This document shows, in pieces, positions 42,615 through 55,670 of a DNA stretch of 64,000 nt (its first letter is position 1; each line of letters opens with the position of its first letter). The stretch lies in the NCBI GenBank assembly GCA_963691705.1, contig OY829538.1, positions 76,514,781 to 76,578,780 on the forward strand. The letters are read 5' to 3'. The notes beneath the pieces were generated by a model. It saw nothing but the letters and a program-made list of their open reading frames with translations. It was not told the origin of the DNA and did no database searches. The position numbers and the translations under genes were made by a program. This DNA comes from Viola odorata (Eukaryota > Streptophyta > Magnoliopsida > Malpighiales > Violaceae).

Positions 42615-45600
42615 TAAACTATAAACAGGAGTGTGTCATCCTACAATAATTGGACCAAGATTTAATCTTTAAAAGTCAGATTACACATAAGAATTTTTTT
42701 TTAAAATAGTTATATTATTAATTATTATTATAATAATAAAATTTAACTATAGAATTTATTTTATAAAAACGATGAACATTAATCACTTAAATTATAAGTT
42801 AACGTTTCAAAATAAATTGACATGTTTACAAAAAGTTTGATAGCTAAATACGTTGAATGACGGCTGCAAGGTTAGTTGGTGCATGTGAGTCATAATCTTA
42901 GGACCAAAAAATCAAACCCTCACTTCACCATCAAGAAACGGGATAGGGCCACCAATTTTTCTTGTGCTTAAATAATTTCTTTGAAAAATGAGAGAGGAAA
43001 AAAAACAAGGAAAACATTTAAAATGTAATGATGATTATTTTAAAGACGATTCTGCACTCTCGTAAAATTTCAAAATGGATTACCTCAAATTCGAGACATT
43101 CGGAAACGTTTAAATATAAACATTCAATCTCATTTTGAGTGAGATTAATCTTACGAACTGTAAAAATTAGAAAAGAGAAAATCATAGCGAAAGCAAGATA
43201 ATCAGTAGTGATTATTAGCAATTGGTTTTAACATAATTTAAAATTAGGGTGTGATTTATTAAAATTGACAGACAGTGAAGTTTTATTTAACTCAATTACA
43301 GACGTGTCGTATTTTCTGAATATTTAATACAAACGTGATGGTAATTTTATAAATTTTTCCTTCTTTTTAAAGAAATTATTGGCTCAGTAAACAAAAGGAG
43401 AAGGAAATAGCAGTGACTGCTTCGTATTATGGCGGCTGTCACTATTCTCACTAGTTGCATTAACTAAACAAAAACTGCATCTTGTTGTTGTACACATGGC
43501 TGCCACCAGCAGTTATTTCTTACGTGGTTCTATTTGCTGATCTTGTGATTCGTTTTCACTAATTAGGTTATAGTTAAAAAATTAAAAGAAAACAAAAAGA
43601 GTAACTAAGAACAACCAAAGAAATGATAAGGAAAATAAAAAGAAACCTCCAAATTGACAAGACTACCTTCAAGGAAAATTCTCAAGTTACAGAACAAAAG
43701 TTCCCCTCATCTTCTACATATTTTATTACCCAAAAAGACCATATCTCTTATTATGGCTCCTTGTGCTAACCCTTCATCATCAATCACTAACATCTATGAT
43801 CCTCAATTAGTCTGGAGTTTATGGAGCTATCGATTGTTAAAGGTTTGCGTTAAGATGTGCGAATTGAAATCTCACAATTGGGTTTATTTCATATGCTCGT
43901 AGAACCATCAATCTCGCTACCATGTTTTAAAACTAGAACATACTTCCTCCATTAAAATATAATTATGGTAAAAACTATGTTTTCATTTTACTTTTTAGTA
44001 ATATCATTTCATTGGAAGAAATTAGTGAGCTTTTAATTCCCAACTTCCTCGTAAGTTCGTCTTCTTTTTCCTTCCTGCCACTAGAAATTGACTATTGCAT
44101 TGCTTGAGATGGGTTACACCAAATTCATGTTAGTCGACATCCTAGAAGAAATAGAGAGAACAGAAAAGTTAATATTAGTCCCTTAAATCTATCACGTAGA
44201 TAAAAAATTACCAGAGAGAATTTGAGACACTCCAAAATTTCGCTTTAAAAACGTTAATCACTCCGTAATACAAAGAATGTAAAAAAATAATTTATATTGT
44301 TCGTAACATTATACAGCTTGTAACATTTTCATTGGTTGAAATATATTTTAGAGGACTAATTTTTTAATAATTTATAATCCAGCCAATTACACAAAATTTG
44401 TAAATCACCAACGCCTCTTACTTCATGAATATAGTTTTAGCTTTGGGAAACCCATAGTTCATCTCTCTTATTTGTTTAGAATTTGCAATATAGCCCTTAC
44501 ATAAATAATCTTGCAATTTAGCCCGATTCGCCAATTGAATAATTATAAAATTAAAAAAATTGGCCAGTAATTTAACTGAAATAAAAATGTGATCATATTA
44601 GATGATGACTAATTCGAATTCATACCGAATGGGACCCCAAAGGGTATATTCCTAAAGTTTACTATTTTATAGTTATAAAAAAAATTACTTAACTGATGTA
44701 AGTAGGGAACTAAGGGAAGTGTATCCACCAACCAATCAGATTAACCTCGAAAAAATAATCTTTAATTTGATTGGGGTTTTTGTCGTGGTAGACTAGGTAG
44801 ATTAGATTCTGTAAGACAGATGTAAGACAGAGAAGAAAAGGGTAATATCTGCATCTGTCACACCTGATTCATCCTAAGGAAAGATCCTGGTCAGAGAGAA
44901 AAGGGTTTAAAAGGGAAGTGGGTAAAATTAAAATCGCATCTTTATTATGCTCTGCGCTCCTCCTCCTCTTTCACTTTCACCTGCTGCTGCTGCTTCTTCT
45001 GTGCCACATTTCATTTTCATTAGGTCATTCAGTCACCAGGGTTTTCCTCTTTTTTTGTTTTTGTTTTTGTTCCCATTATTGATTGATTGAGCGCGAGCGA
45101 GCGAGCAAGCAAACATAATAAATAGACACGCCCACCGCATAGGAGAAGTTCTGTTTTTCAAGAGATCAATAAAACAAAATTGCGAGAGAGAGAGAGGTGT
45201 TTTGTTTGTCTTCTTCCTGCCTCCTTTCAGTCCTCTGCCTCTTCGTTTCCCCTCTGCTTCTTCTTCTTAAAAACTGAAAGCCCCACCTTTTTCATCAATC
45301 CTCTCTGGCCCAGGTGAGAAACTTGGATTTCTTTTGTATTTTTGTCATTTTTGTTGGGTTTTTCTTTTTCTTTTTTATGTTTGTATCGTTTTGTGATTGA
45401 TTGGTGTAAAGATTTAGATGCCCTTGTTGATGGATTTTCTTTCTATGTTGCAGATACCCTTTTACCAATCTGAAACCAACGTTTGTAACTTTTGAAGAAT
45501 CTCAATCAACAAAAGGTAGATTCTTGTTTTTCTCTCATGGGTTTTTCTTTAATGAGTTTCATTTTGACTTTTGGAGTGTGCCCAATTGATGTAAATTTTG

Positions 45601-45736
45601 ATAAATCTCTACTTCTATGTGTTTTCCTCTAGCAAGTTTTGATTTTTGGATGATACCCATATGGGAATTTTCAGTTTTTTTGTGTGTAGTAACATTGAGT
45701 TTTTGATGTTCGTGTAGATTTTGTCACGAACAGTTA
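42615..45736. other. Spacer and spliced leader region of the S40-like gene
   Basis: The stretch to about 44900 is AT-rich with no supported gene; an ATG-started 49-codon frame at 43753 is not recognised. From about 44950 the DNA becomes pyrimidine-rich, as in a 5' UTR. Two likely leader introns are visible: GTGAGAAAC at 45314 to TTGCAG at 45453, and GTAGATTC at 45515 to TGTAG near 45718. Confidence 0.5.
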
Positions 45737-46124
45737 ATGGACCCATATAGGTATGGTAATGGTTTGACAAGGCAAGGGAGTGGGTTGTGGAGATCTTTTA
45801 GAGATGGAGATTTTGAGGAAGAAGATGTGTGGGGTGTTTTGAGAGAAAGGAAAGATTCAAGTTCCAGTTTTGAGAATTCCACCCAATCCTCTTCATTTTC
45901 TGCCCCAAGAAAAATCCCTACTCCTGCTCCTGCTGCAAGAATGGTTCCAAGAATGAGCAGCAGCACCAACTCTCCTCATGAACACAACAAAGTAGTAGTA
46001 GTACAGCAGTCAGCACCAGTCAAGATTCCTGATTGGTCCAAGATTTCTGGCAAGAATGTCAATTCTTGGCTTGATCATGATCATGATCAAGATTATGATG
46101 TTGATGGCGGTGGTGGTGGATTGT

Positions 46125-46173
<49 letters not shown>

Positions 46174-46348
46174 CAATGAGTACAATGACAAGATTCCTCC
46201 TCATGAATTCATAGCTAGAAGGCTTGCAAGTAGTCAGATTTCATCATTCTCAGTTTTTGAAGGTGTGGGTAGGACACTCAAAGGAAGGGATCTTAGCAAA
46301 GTGAGGAATGCTGTTCTGACAAAAACTGGGTTTCTTGAATCACTTTGA
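45737..46348 (+). CDS. S40-like senescence regulator (DUF584) protein
   Basis: One exon encodes 203 aa. The N-terminal part ([20 protein letters not shown] and EEDVWGVL) and the C-terminal part ([41 protein letters not shown]) match the pattern of plant S40 / DUF584 proteins, which are small nuclear proteins often induced in leaf senescence and stress. The middle contains PDWSKI, an His/Asp stretch, a Gly run and 16 consecutive Asp (46127-46174), encoded by 15 GAT codons and one GAC. The family usually has only a short acidic stretch here. The ATG is the first in frame after the second leader intron. The mode of action in the family is poorly known. Confidence 0.9.
46127..46174 (+). repeat. 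(GAT)n coding microsatellite, 16 Asp codons
   Basis: Fifteen GAT codons and a final GAC encode an uninterrupted poly-Asp run in the S40-like protein. It follows a related GATCAT repeat that encodes His-Asp. Confidence 0.97.
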
Positions 46349-49092
46349 TTTCTATGTTAGTATATGATTGATTTTTGATTCTTGTAATGGTTTTTTGTGT
46401 ACATTTTTAGGGGTTTGTGGTTGGTTTCATCATTAGCCTTTTTAGTGATGGTATTTTGATTTATGTTGATGCTCAAATAGGGCAAATAGCTGTAGATGGC
46501 TCATTTAGATGTAATGTAAGGATTAAGAAAGGAATAAATGGGGTGTCCTTTTTGGATATGGAATTTATTGCATTCTTTCCAGTACTAAACAGAACAATGG
46601 CTTATCAGTATCAGTCCCAATCCAATCATGCATGGGGCTTCTTCGGTAAAATAACCAATAAATTAACTACCAAATTTTACATCTAACTTATTTGGGAACT
46701 CCTGTTTCTACAGCAGGAGTGATAAAGATGAAACATAAATTAGTACGAAGTGGTTGATGTAAGAAGTTTGATATTTTTATTTTTTAAACGCGAGATCATA
46801 CGTCTATTTAAGATACTTATAATTCATACGTAAATGAATAAAATATAACGGATAGTGTTTAACCATGTTAAAAAGTAAAAACGAGTTTTTTAATGGGTAG
46901 GTTTGGGTCAGGTTTCTACTGAATTTTTTTTTTTTTTTCATGGGCTTGAGAAGATAGGTGAACAATGATAAGAACAAAGTTAAAGTGATTAGGATTTGAA
47001 AGAATGATAGAGAAAGGAAAATTTGAGGACTGAAATAGAAACAAAAAATTCGAAATAGATAAAATATAATGTATATATCTAGATTTTTATCTCATTAAAG
47101 GATTGATTACTATTTCAAGTTAGCCTTTACCAAGATCAGTTAAGTTTCCAAATTGGAGTATTGGACAGAAATGCTTATTTAGTGATTTTTTTACCAAGAT
47201 CATTGAACTTTTGGTAGGAAGAGAAGTTTCAATTGTGAAGTAAACTTGGAATATATATTAAAGGTGAGACTCGAACTCGAGTTATTGATGTTATTTTACC
47301 ACCAGTAGATAATCACTGGACTACATATCGAGCGATTTGAAAAAAATACCGAGTAAGGACATTTGTGCATAACTATTGGCTCATAAAGTATAAATTTTTA
47401 ATATTGTCTGTATAGTATGGTCATTTTATTTAATTTGGTCTCTATGTTACGAGAAATTGACAGAGGTTGATGATGTACCAGTTTTGGGCCTTTAAAGTAT
47501 AAATTTGTTTAATCTAATCACTAAAGTAACACTTTGTTTAATATAATTTCTAAAGTATGTCCACATTATTTGAATTTAATCTTTATATACGTAACACATA
47601 ACTTACACGTTAACACTTTAAATCGGTAAAAAATCATAAAATGACCGAATTAAACAAATGATCATAATATAGAAACCAGATTAAACAAATTCATACATAA
47701 GAGAACTAATTAAATAAAGATAAACTTGCAATTTGCAATAACAAGTCATTGGAATTTTGATAGAAGAAAAGGTTTGATACAAAATTCATAGAACTCTAGG
47801 GCCCTAGGCAAAGGGCAAGGACTCTTTTTTCTTACAATTATTGGGTTAAGAAAAGAAAGGTATGCGTAGGACAAGCTCAATGATGAAACAGTATAACTAA
47901 CATCGTAGTCTGCTTTCCTATCAACTTATCAAGTGACTAAAGTAAAGTACAGTAATGTGCCGCCACCATTGGACCACTTCCTCGCATCTCTTCTTATATT
48001 CTTCTTCTTGCTTTTGTTGTGTCTTCTCTCGGTTTGAGTCGCTCGAATTTAATTCGCTTTATTTTACTAAAAATATAACTGATCTACTGAATTATAATTT
48101 CGTTAATTTTTATCTTGCTTATCCATGTGATCAATTGATTTGATGTAGAGAATATTGTTGCTGTTTCGAAATAATCAGGTAATGATATGATACCATTTCG
48201 AAAATACTATCAAGTCAAACGGTTCACTGCAGTAAATTATAGCAGTAAATTTTTTTTATAGATAAAAGTGAGACTCGAACTCGAAATTTTACTATTATTT
48301 TTTTATCATCAGACAATCAATGAGTTATATACTCATTAATAATAATTTCTTAACTCTTAAATGGACTAAGAACTTATTTAATCATTAATCTAATAGGTCT
48401 TGGGGTGAACTTAAACTATAGCTCAAAGCTAAATAATTTTTTAAAGGATTCGAATCTACATCATTGAGGAAAATGGTATCTTTTCATGGCCCATGCTCTT
48501 TTGTCAATTCCTTGGGTTGGGCTGGAAGCAGGACAGACGGGAAACTAAAATGGGCTGGGCGATGAAAGTTTGACCATGGTCTGGCCTTTTAAGAGTGGCC
48601 CATAACTCTGGGCAAACTATATAAATCGGGAGTAGCATCATTATTTCGTGTATGCAAATTGGGTATTGTCAAATTTTTAATGTATTCTAAAATAAAATAA
48701 AAGAATTTGAATTGTGACAATATGCTACTATTCTCTTTTTTTATGGGCTACTTTTTTTTCACGGGAGAAATTCATTAGTAAAAGATAATTATCATATTTT
48801 AAAATTTTAAAAATTTCGATCATTACCTTATTATGAATTGATCTTATAAATTTTAAAGATTCAACGGTGATTGTTGATTTAAAATCTAAAAATCTCATAT
48901 AAAGACGTAAATAAGCATCGTATCTATGAATGTATAAAATATTTACAATAAGCGGGTAATTATTAATTTTATTATGAAAAAAAAACAGAACTAACAATTA
49001 GCATCATTTGAAACTAATTAAGCGATCATATCAGCTCATCGTATTTTTAATCTCAATTCAAACAAACCTTATAGCTAATCTTCATACATGAC
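46349..49092. other. AT-rich spacer between the S40-like and prenyltransferase genes
   Basis: The first 400 bases are the S40-like 3' UTR, including an open frame at 46417-46686 that is taken as chance. Two diverged copies of a short repeat (GTGAGACTCGAACTCGA at 47264 and 48268) are present. I see no gene. Confidence 0.5.
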
Positions 49093-49956
49093 TTATCGCA
49101 CATCTATCTCAAGAAAGCTAGAAATTTCTTGAACCTTTTCTTGATTGAAACTTTCTAATTCTTTTAGAGCCAATTTCCTTAAATCATTTACATCTTCTAC
49201 TAAAAATGTCCCTTGTCTTTCACTCCAATTAAGTACCCCTTGCAACATGCCAACATAAAAGCCATACCTTCTTAGTTTCTCCATCTCCTCTTCACTTCCA
49301 CCTCCTATTATCGCTCCACAGGCGCCTGCACACGCGTGTAGCTCACCTTCCTTCTTCTTGCACACATGATCAATCCAAAACTCCTTCTGCATTGCTTCAT
49401 CACCGTCGAATCGACTATACCGCAACTCGTTGGATTGCCCGTACACGATCCCTTGTGAGCCCATGGCGCGTGTGACCTCACCAATCACGCGCAACACCCG
49501 ATCCGAGTTGTTTCGGGCCGGGTCATCCAAAGAAGCTAACAACTCAAGCCCAAACGGCACCAGCCCATCTCCAGTGAGGAGCTTGATATTGGGCCCTGGC
49601 CTACCGGTCATTAGGAGTTGATCGTGAGTGAAAGCAGCTGCGAGCAAAACTCGAAAAGCGGAAGCGGCGACTATGGCTTGGTCACGATCGCCGCCAACTA
49701 ACTCACACGTGGCAACGCACAAGGCGGGGGCGGTGGTTCGCGGGGCGGCGAATGTTAAATGATGCATGGGCTCGAATACCGAGAGGGGTGGCCGGAGAGG
49801 GATGGATTGCTTGAGATGGGCATCAATTTCATCACTAATGGAGGCCCAATTATTATTGTTAATGTGAGCGGACATGGTTATCACCATGGGCTTAGGAGAC
49901 AATGACAAGCGTTTTGGGATTGGGAGATTGACAAATGTTGGATTGGCACTTGCCAT
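49093..49956 (-). CDS. Small subunit of heterodimeric geranyl/geranylgeranyl diphosphate synthase
   Basis: A single exon encodes 287 aa. About 35 basic, Ser/Pro-rich N-terminal residues suggest a plastid transit peptide. The prenyltransferase fold is recognisable from IDAHLKQSIPLRPPLSVFEPMHHLTF through KLLTGDGLVPFGLELLA to LRRYGFYVGMLQGVLN. Two CxxxC motifs are present (CVATC near residue 80 and CAGAC near residue 210), the mark of small subunits that bind a large GGPP synthase subunit. The first catalytic Asp-rich motif is missing (HDQLLMTGRPG where active enzymes have DDxxxD), and the second is replaced by LNWSERQG. So this protein should be inactive alone and act by binding and retuning a large subunit in plastids, often toward GPP for monoterpenes. 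It looks most like the SSU-I type. The loop after HDQLL seems shorter than I expect for the family. Confidence 0.87.
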   Translation of the reverse strand: MASANPTFVNLPIPKRLSLSPKPMVITMSAHINNNNWASISDEIDAHLKQSIPLRPPLSVFEPMHHLTFAAPRTTAPALCVATCELVGGDRDQAIVAASAFRVLLAAAFTHDQLLMTGRPGPNIKLLTGDGLVPFGLELLASLDDPARNNSDRVLRVIGEVTRAMGSQGIVYGQSNELRYSRFDGDEAMQKEFWIDHVCKKKEGELHACAGACGAIIGGGSEEEMEKLRRYGFYVGMLQGVLNWSERQGTFLVEDVNDLRKLALKELESFNQEKVQEISSFLEIDVR

Positions 49957-51879
49957 TGATGGGGTTGAAATTAGGAGTTGATGATTTTTTTCTCTCTTTT
50001 CAATAAGATGGAAAGAAGTTGAGGACGATTTAAATAACTCACGGAAGTGTTTCTTTTTATGGGATAAGCGTATTTGTCGGCCGATCCAGATGATGGAGGA
50101 AGATTTCCACGTTGTTTTAATGTTATAATTTACAAATGTGAAAAACGTAAAAAAAAACCAACGGTTCCAATTTGTCTATTAAATTTTCATATTTGTAAAT
50201 TTTAACAAAGTACATTTCGATTTCAAAATAACCTTAAGATATATTCGACTCCTCTTTTAAAAGAACTTAGATTTTGATGATGCAAAATTTTAAAAAAATA
50301 GAAAAACTGACGAGGAAAATCAAAAATGATGTGGAAAATATTTTTTTTCCTAGCACGTTTTTATTCTCCATATCAGTAAAAACTAATGTCTATCCATGAA
50401 AAATCAAACATATTTAGATACAACTTTAAAATGGGGGCGTGGTTTGAAAAATTGACGAACTTAGATTTCAAATCGAACAAATTGCAAACTAAAGGTGTGA
50501 TTAGATACAAATAGCTGGCAGACATAAATGTATAGCCACCAAACTTATGGGCGAAACCGACCCAGCACCAAAAGCATTTTCTGAAACCTGATGCGTTAGC
50601 GTTTCCCATCACAAAAATCTTTTTTCTTTTTTCTTTTACCTCCGACTGCAAAATAATATATTACTACACTCTACCCGAGAAATTTATCGATAGAATTCTT
50701 AAAATGTTATGTCATATATTACATTTTATTCATATATTTTTAGAATAAGTGACACGATTTATCGTTAAAATTCACAATAAATTCATATTATTAGACCCAA
50801 TGTTTATACGAGTATAATATATTATATGATATTTCAGGAGCGTATTAAGATTTTTTTTTCATTTTTTGCGGGTTTGTGCCTCACTTTTTAGTACCATTAA
50901 GTGAGCCCAGCTAAAACACTATATCCATTTAGTGGACATAGGTTTAATTATTTTAATAAGATAAAAAAGGGTAAATTACAAAATTATTTACACAATAATT
51001 AAATTGTAAATTGTAGATAAACACAATGATTAAATTGTGAGTTCTCCCTTTATTAATTTATATTGCCACCTCATGTTTTTTTTAATAAAGGAACATGTTG
51101 ACTAAAAAAATGAGATTGTGAATATATATTTTTTAAAGATTATTCAATTTTTGTCATAAAATTAAATTGATATATTTTTTTCTATTAATTTAATTGAATC
51201 ATCCAAGTTTGCGAGTATTAGTGAGTATTCGCTGGTAATCTATGGTATATTTACTTTTTTTTTATCCACACCATATGAATACGTATACGGATATAAATAT
51301 AGACAGTGCTTACCTTTTTGGTACCCGTACAATTGTCATCTTCACTTTGAATGTTCTAAAGCCCACACCGAACAACTAAACATCTCCAAACCATACAAGT
51401 GCAAGATGAGCCCATGTAATGGGTCCCGTTAATGGTGAAGGGTTAGAACAAATTATGGGATAATGCTAGTAAATAATAATAATAAAAAAATGTCTAAATT
51501 GAAAATCACTTACTATTAAATTATTAATACTTGTTTATTTTGAATTAAAATTTTAAATTCGAATCTTGAAAATGAAATAAACCATATAAAGAGAGTTATC
51601 ACTCCTCCAAACCTCTGGAAATTGATTATTTTTTTGCCCGTAAGGGAGGGAAAGAATAACCGAGGAGATTGAGGGAAAAAAAACGTACTGATTGTCTGGC
51701 CACACCATTTCACACCAGCTGTGTGAAAGCACTGATCCATCATATGCTTTAATGAACCAGGACGTGGGTAGCTGTCCTTTAAAGCCACAACAATACCCAT
51801 CCCCTACTACCACCCATCCCCTACCACGTTAGTATTTCAAAAGTTAGTTAGTAATGTAAATGATAATACAAACAAGTCA
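49957..51879. other. Promoter of the prenyltransferase subunit gene and AT-rich spacer
   Basis: The proximal part is the promoter of the minus-strand gene. The rest is AT-rich, and the open frames at 50373-50651 and 51516-51813 have no support. Confidence 0.5.
50029..50036 (-). promoter_or_regulatory. TATA-like box of the prenyltransferase subunit gene
   Basis: On the minus strand the sequence TATTTAAA lies about 75 bases upstream of the ATG, at a normal distance for a core promoter with a short leader. Confidence 0.45.
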
Positions 51880-52350
51880 CCTCAAGTGTGTTTTCGATCT
51901 TTTATTACCAGCAAGGGGGTCCCGATATATGTATTTTTCGGTATATATCCCCACCAGTAGCTAAGACTATGCATACCGGCTCTATCAGGTAAGTATACTA
52001 GTACGACATACTAAGGAAACTATCGGGTAAAGGGACAAGTATCGGTAAATGGTTGTCCAAGCCCAAACGATACGTGTCCAGGGTGACTCACATAGTGAGG
52101 CTATAAATGCCCCCCATCACCCCTCACACAGAGACATATACGCGCACGCGTACTGAAGCTCTGCCTGCACAACTACCCAACTACATATCTTCACCTGATA
52201 GTTCTCCCTTACTATCTATTTTAATCATGCATACTGACTTAATCGTCAGAGTCTCTACACCGGAGACCCCCTTCCGACGCTTTGCAGGTGGCGTAAGAGT
52301 GGCGAGACAGTCCACGTCGGTACGCCAAATTACAAAATAGTCCTCACCCC
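51880..52350 (+). mobile_element. Solo-LTR-like retroelement remnant 2
   Basis: As in the element at 36460-37120, a TATA box (GGCTATAAATGCCCCCC near 52100) is followed by ACTTAATCGTCAGAGTCTCTA and CACCGGAGACCCCC, then CTTTGCAGGTG. This is the R-U5-like pattern of plant LTRs. No internal retroelement domain flanks it on either side, so it is read as a solo LTR or TRIM relic. Borders are approximate. Confidence 0.6.
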
Positions 52351-52469
52351 AGATCCAGAACTATCGGTACATATTTTGTAAATTTAAGTAATTTCTAAAT
52401 AGCTCATCATGCTTTGACTCTTTAAACTCTCGATAATATTTCAAAAGTTGACATGTGTCCTTTTTTTTA

Positions 52470-52506
<37 letters not shown>

Positions 52507-53599
52507 TGAGTGATTTGTACACTTCTTTCAAGCTATTTATGTAAGATTTATTTTACATTTTTTTTTCATATTTTGTGATAATTTTATTTTACCAATATGA
52601 TTTTATTTTTTTTATTTTAATATATGTAGTTTGTATATTGAAAAAACTGAAATAAAATTTACAAGATATATAAAAAAAAATGACAAGTCGTGTAAAGGCA
52701 CATGCTCCTCATTTCACGAACAAGGGGCACAAGCTAATTAAGTACTAGTAGGAACTAGACAGTTCTTCTGCGTCCATCACTATTTCTAATTAATTATTTG
52801 TTTGTTTATTTTTCATTTTTTTAAATAAAAGATTAATTTTTTGAGAGTGAGTAATGACGGTTAAAATTAAATCGTAATTTGAATTATTGTGAGCTGTGAA
52901 ATCCACAATTATTTCATTGGCCATGTTCTTCACACGACTTGTCATGCGCTCAAACCTTTCTTTTTCTTTTTAAAGAAAAGTATATATTTTAATTTTTTAG
53001 CACTGCTTGAATTAATATACGCATAAGTACGTACGAGTTGGTATGATTCCAATTGACAAGAGCATATTTCCATTTAATTTAAGGACAAAAGAGAAAGGTG
53101 TCAATGTGTGAAACGATGTCGTGTAGGTACTTATAATTACATGTCATATGATTGATGTTTTTCATATGTTTGTTGTCTAACTCAAAACTTTGGTTTCGCT
53201 TTGCAAGAGAATACACAAATCATTGGATCCATGGCAACTTAAGACAACTAAGATTACTTGGTAAAGAGTTTTTATTGTTTTTGTCTTAAATCCCAATGGT
53301 ATATATATCCATCTTCTATGATGTAACTCAATCATTCGTATATTCATTATAGTATTTTCAGATTGTTTCAAGAGATTAAATTACTCAAAATTGGATTATA
53401 AATTGCTAAGAGAATAATTAAATAAATACTAAATCATGAAACTCATCCACCCGTCATAATTTTTTTAATACAGAAGATATCGTGAGTTTAAATTGAGTGA
53501 TGAGTCTCATTCCTTAATGAGTGTGTGTAAGATTGTCATTCTCATTTCGGTGAGTATTTCAGTTTTGTTATTGCTATAAGATGCACCAGTTTCGCTCAA
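52351..53599. other. AT-rich spacer
   Basis: The stretch includes a pure (AT)n run at about 52475-52500. No gene or RNA is supported. Confidence 0.55.
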
Positions 53600-53890
53600 A
53601 TAACAATCTTGACTCATATATTGATATCATGTATTTTTTATACGCATATCTATCATTACACACAATTAACAATCATTCAATACAGTTAATTCTCTTTTTT
53701 AAATATAAAATCTATATACTTAACACAAATCAGTAGAATATGAGTAATAAAAAGAATACATAAATTTAACTCTCGAACATTTTTCTTTATTTTTAAAACC
53801 AAGATAAAACGATATCGATATGTATCGAATGTACTGAATATACTATTCTGTATTTAACCGACACGATTAGGATACAAAATAAGATAAAAC
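53600..53890 (+). repeat. Dispersed repeat pair, copy 1
   Basis: The segment shares order and many words with 62640-62930: ATTGATAT, ACACA.AATTAACAA, ATATAAAAT.TAT, AAATTT.ACTC.GAA, AAACGATATC.ATAT and TATTTAAC. Both lie in the same orientation. The copies are diverged and lack clear ends. Confidence 0.65.
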
Positions 53891-55670
53891 TAAAGATATT
53901 TTATCTCATTTTTTAAACTGGGGTGAGATAAAAAAAGAGGCGGTGGTGTCAGTAGGAATATGCCGTGTTTGGTTTTAAATCTTTCATCGTCATTTTTGGA
54001 TTTTTGTTTATCGGGTGAACCGTTACCGACGTCTTATTAGACCAATATTTTTCTTTAAAAGAAAGAACCCTACGTCATTATTTATTTGTTATACAAAAGG
54101 AACAAAACTACTACTTACTTAGTAGATTGAAATTTAAGATAATTTTAGGTTGACATACTGTTTTTTAATCCTTTGGTAGTTGACCTATTTTATTTTAATT
54201 TCTAAAATAATTTAATTTTTATTAAAAATATTCGATAATTCAGTCATCATATTGGGTGCCGACTACTTCAGATTTGAGTCGGACAAGACCCTAAAAAATG
54301 GTAAATTTTTTCTTTATAAATAGCTGTATATCTAGGATTCCGATTTAAAACCTTAGTTAATCTAAAATAATTGGTTGATTCTAAAATAATTATTAACACA
54401 TCTAATTTCTATAATTTTTTCTAACTCTACCACTTTACGCACTATTGTGACCCAAAACTTCATACATGCGATTATATTTTTTTAAAATGTGCATTTTATG
54501 GTGGCGTAACAACAATTTAAATTAAATATCAATTATTAATTATTCATTAGATTTATTCAGATTTAGATATGTCAATATTCTATAATTGTATGATATTGTA
54601 TGAAATTTTAGGGCACAGTAATTTTCCATATATAGTTCACCAAAGTTATTATGGAGCATAATAATCGTTATTTAATACCGTTATTTATTTTATGTTTGTT
54701 ATTTGACTGTTATATATGCTTTGGTATGTATGAACATAACTTTTTTTTTAAAATTTATATATACTATGTATGTCTTAATATTTATTTATAAACATATTAG
54801 AATATATGCTTATTTAAAAAAAGTTGAAACAATACAAATTATAATAACTCTTTAAGATTTACGAAATAATTACGCTACCCATTGTTTATTTAATGCTACT
54901 ACTATACTCAGTAGCATTTAATAAAAATGAGATATATAGTATATGGTATTATTGGTAGGCTGGCGCTTTTGGTAGGCGGACAAAAACAACGTACACATCT
55001 AGAGGCAACAAGCTTGGTTTCTAAGTGAGGAAAGAAGACAAAAACATTCATAACATAGAGTCTGGTTTGTTTTGTGGTGGTTAATGTAAAAGAATCGAGT
55101 GTAATTTATTACACAAAGTGCATCCCTGTTTTACCACTTTTGGACTACTAATTCTCTCAAACTAATAGAAGACTACTAGAAGTTTTAGTTGGTGTATTTG
55201 TTTGCTTTCCCACTAAATTAAGGCTTCTTTCTTTCAAGCAATTCCCCCCACCTTCTCTTCCTCTCACGAATTAGGTGACTTTGACACACACTAAACAAAA
55301 CATCAAGACAGTGACTTTAAATCCCAACTGATAGAGACTGATAGAAACACTTTTTTTCTCTCTTTGTACAGGGAGAAATTTGTTTTGTACTCGGAAAGAG
55401 AGAGATAGGAAGAACTTAATCCTAAAGTCCATACCTTTGTGTCTGTAAACTCTGTTTCATTTCTTTCTTTGTATCCTTGTTTGGCTTGAATTTGTACAAG
55501 AAAGGGTGTCTGGTCTGGGGATTGGATTAGTGATGAGTTTTTTTTAAGTAAAGGAGGTGACTTTGGATCTGGGTCAGGGTCAACTCTGTGAAATGACTCA
55601 CAATTTGAGATGGGTTTTGGTTTAATTTGGCTGGTGATTTGGTTCTGGAAGTGAAAATTTTGATCACAGA
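53891..55670. other. Spacer and leader of the galactosyltransferase gene
   Basis: AT-rich DNA gives way near 55250 to mixed pyrimidine-rich and AG-rich sequence typical of a plant 5' UTR. No other gene is supported. Confidence 0.5.

Noticed and set aside
43654..43902. Open frame with an internal ATG (MAPCANPSSSITNIYDPQ...)
   Set aside because: Some protein-like character, but no family, no supported splice partner and a stop soon after; not enough evidence for a gene.
46417..46686. 89-codon open frame after the S40-like gene
   Set aside because: It lies in the 3' UTR, has no domain and no splice link to the gene.
47264..47345. Motif GTGAGACTCGAACTCGAG that resembles a tRNA T-arm complement
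   Set aside because: No cloverleaf can be drawn around it, and a diverged copy at 48268 shows that it belongs to a dispersed repeat.
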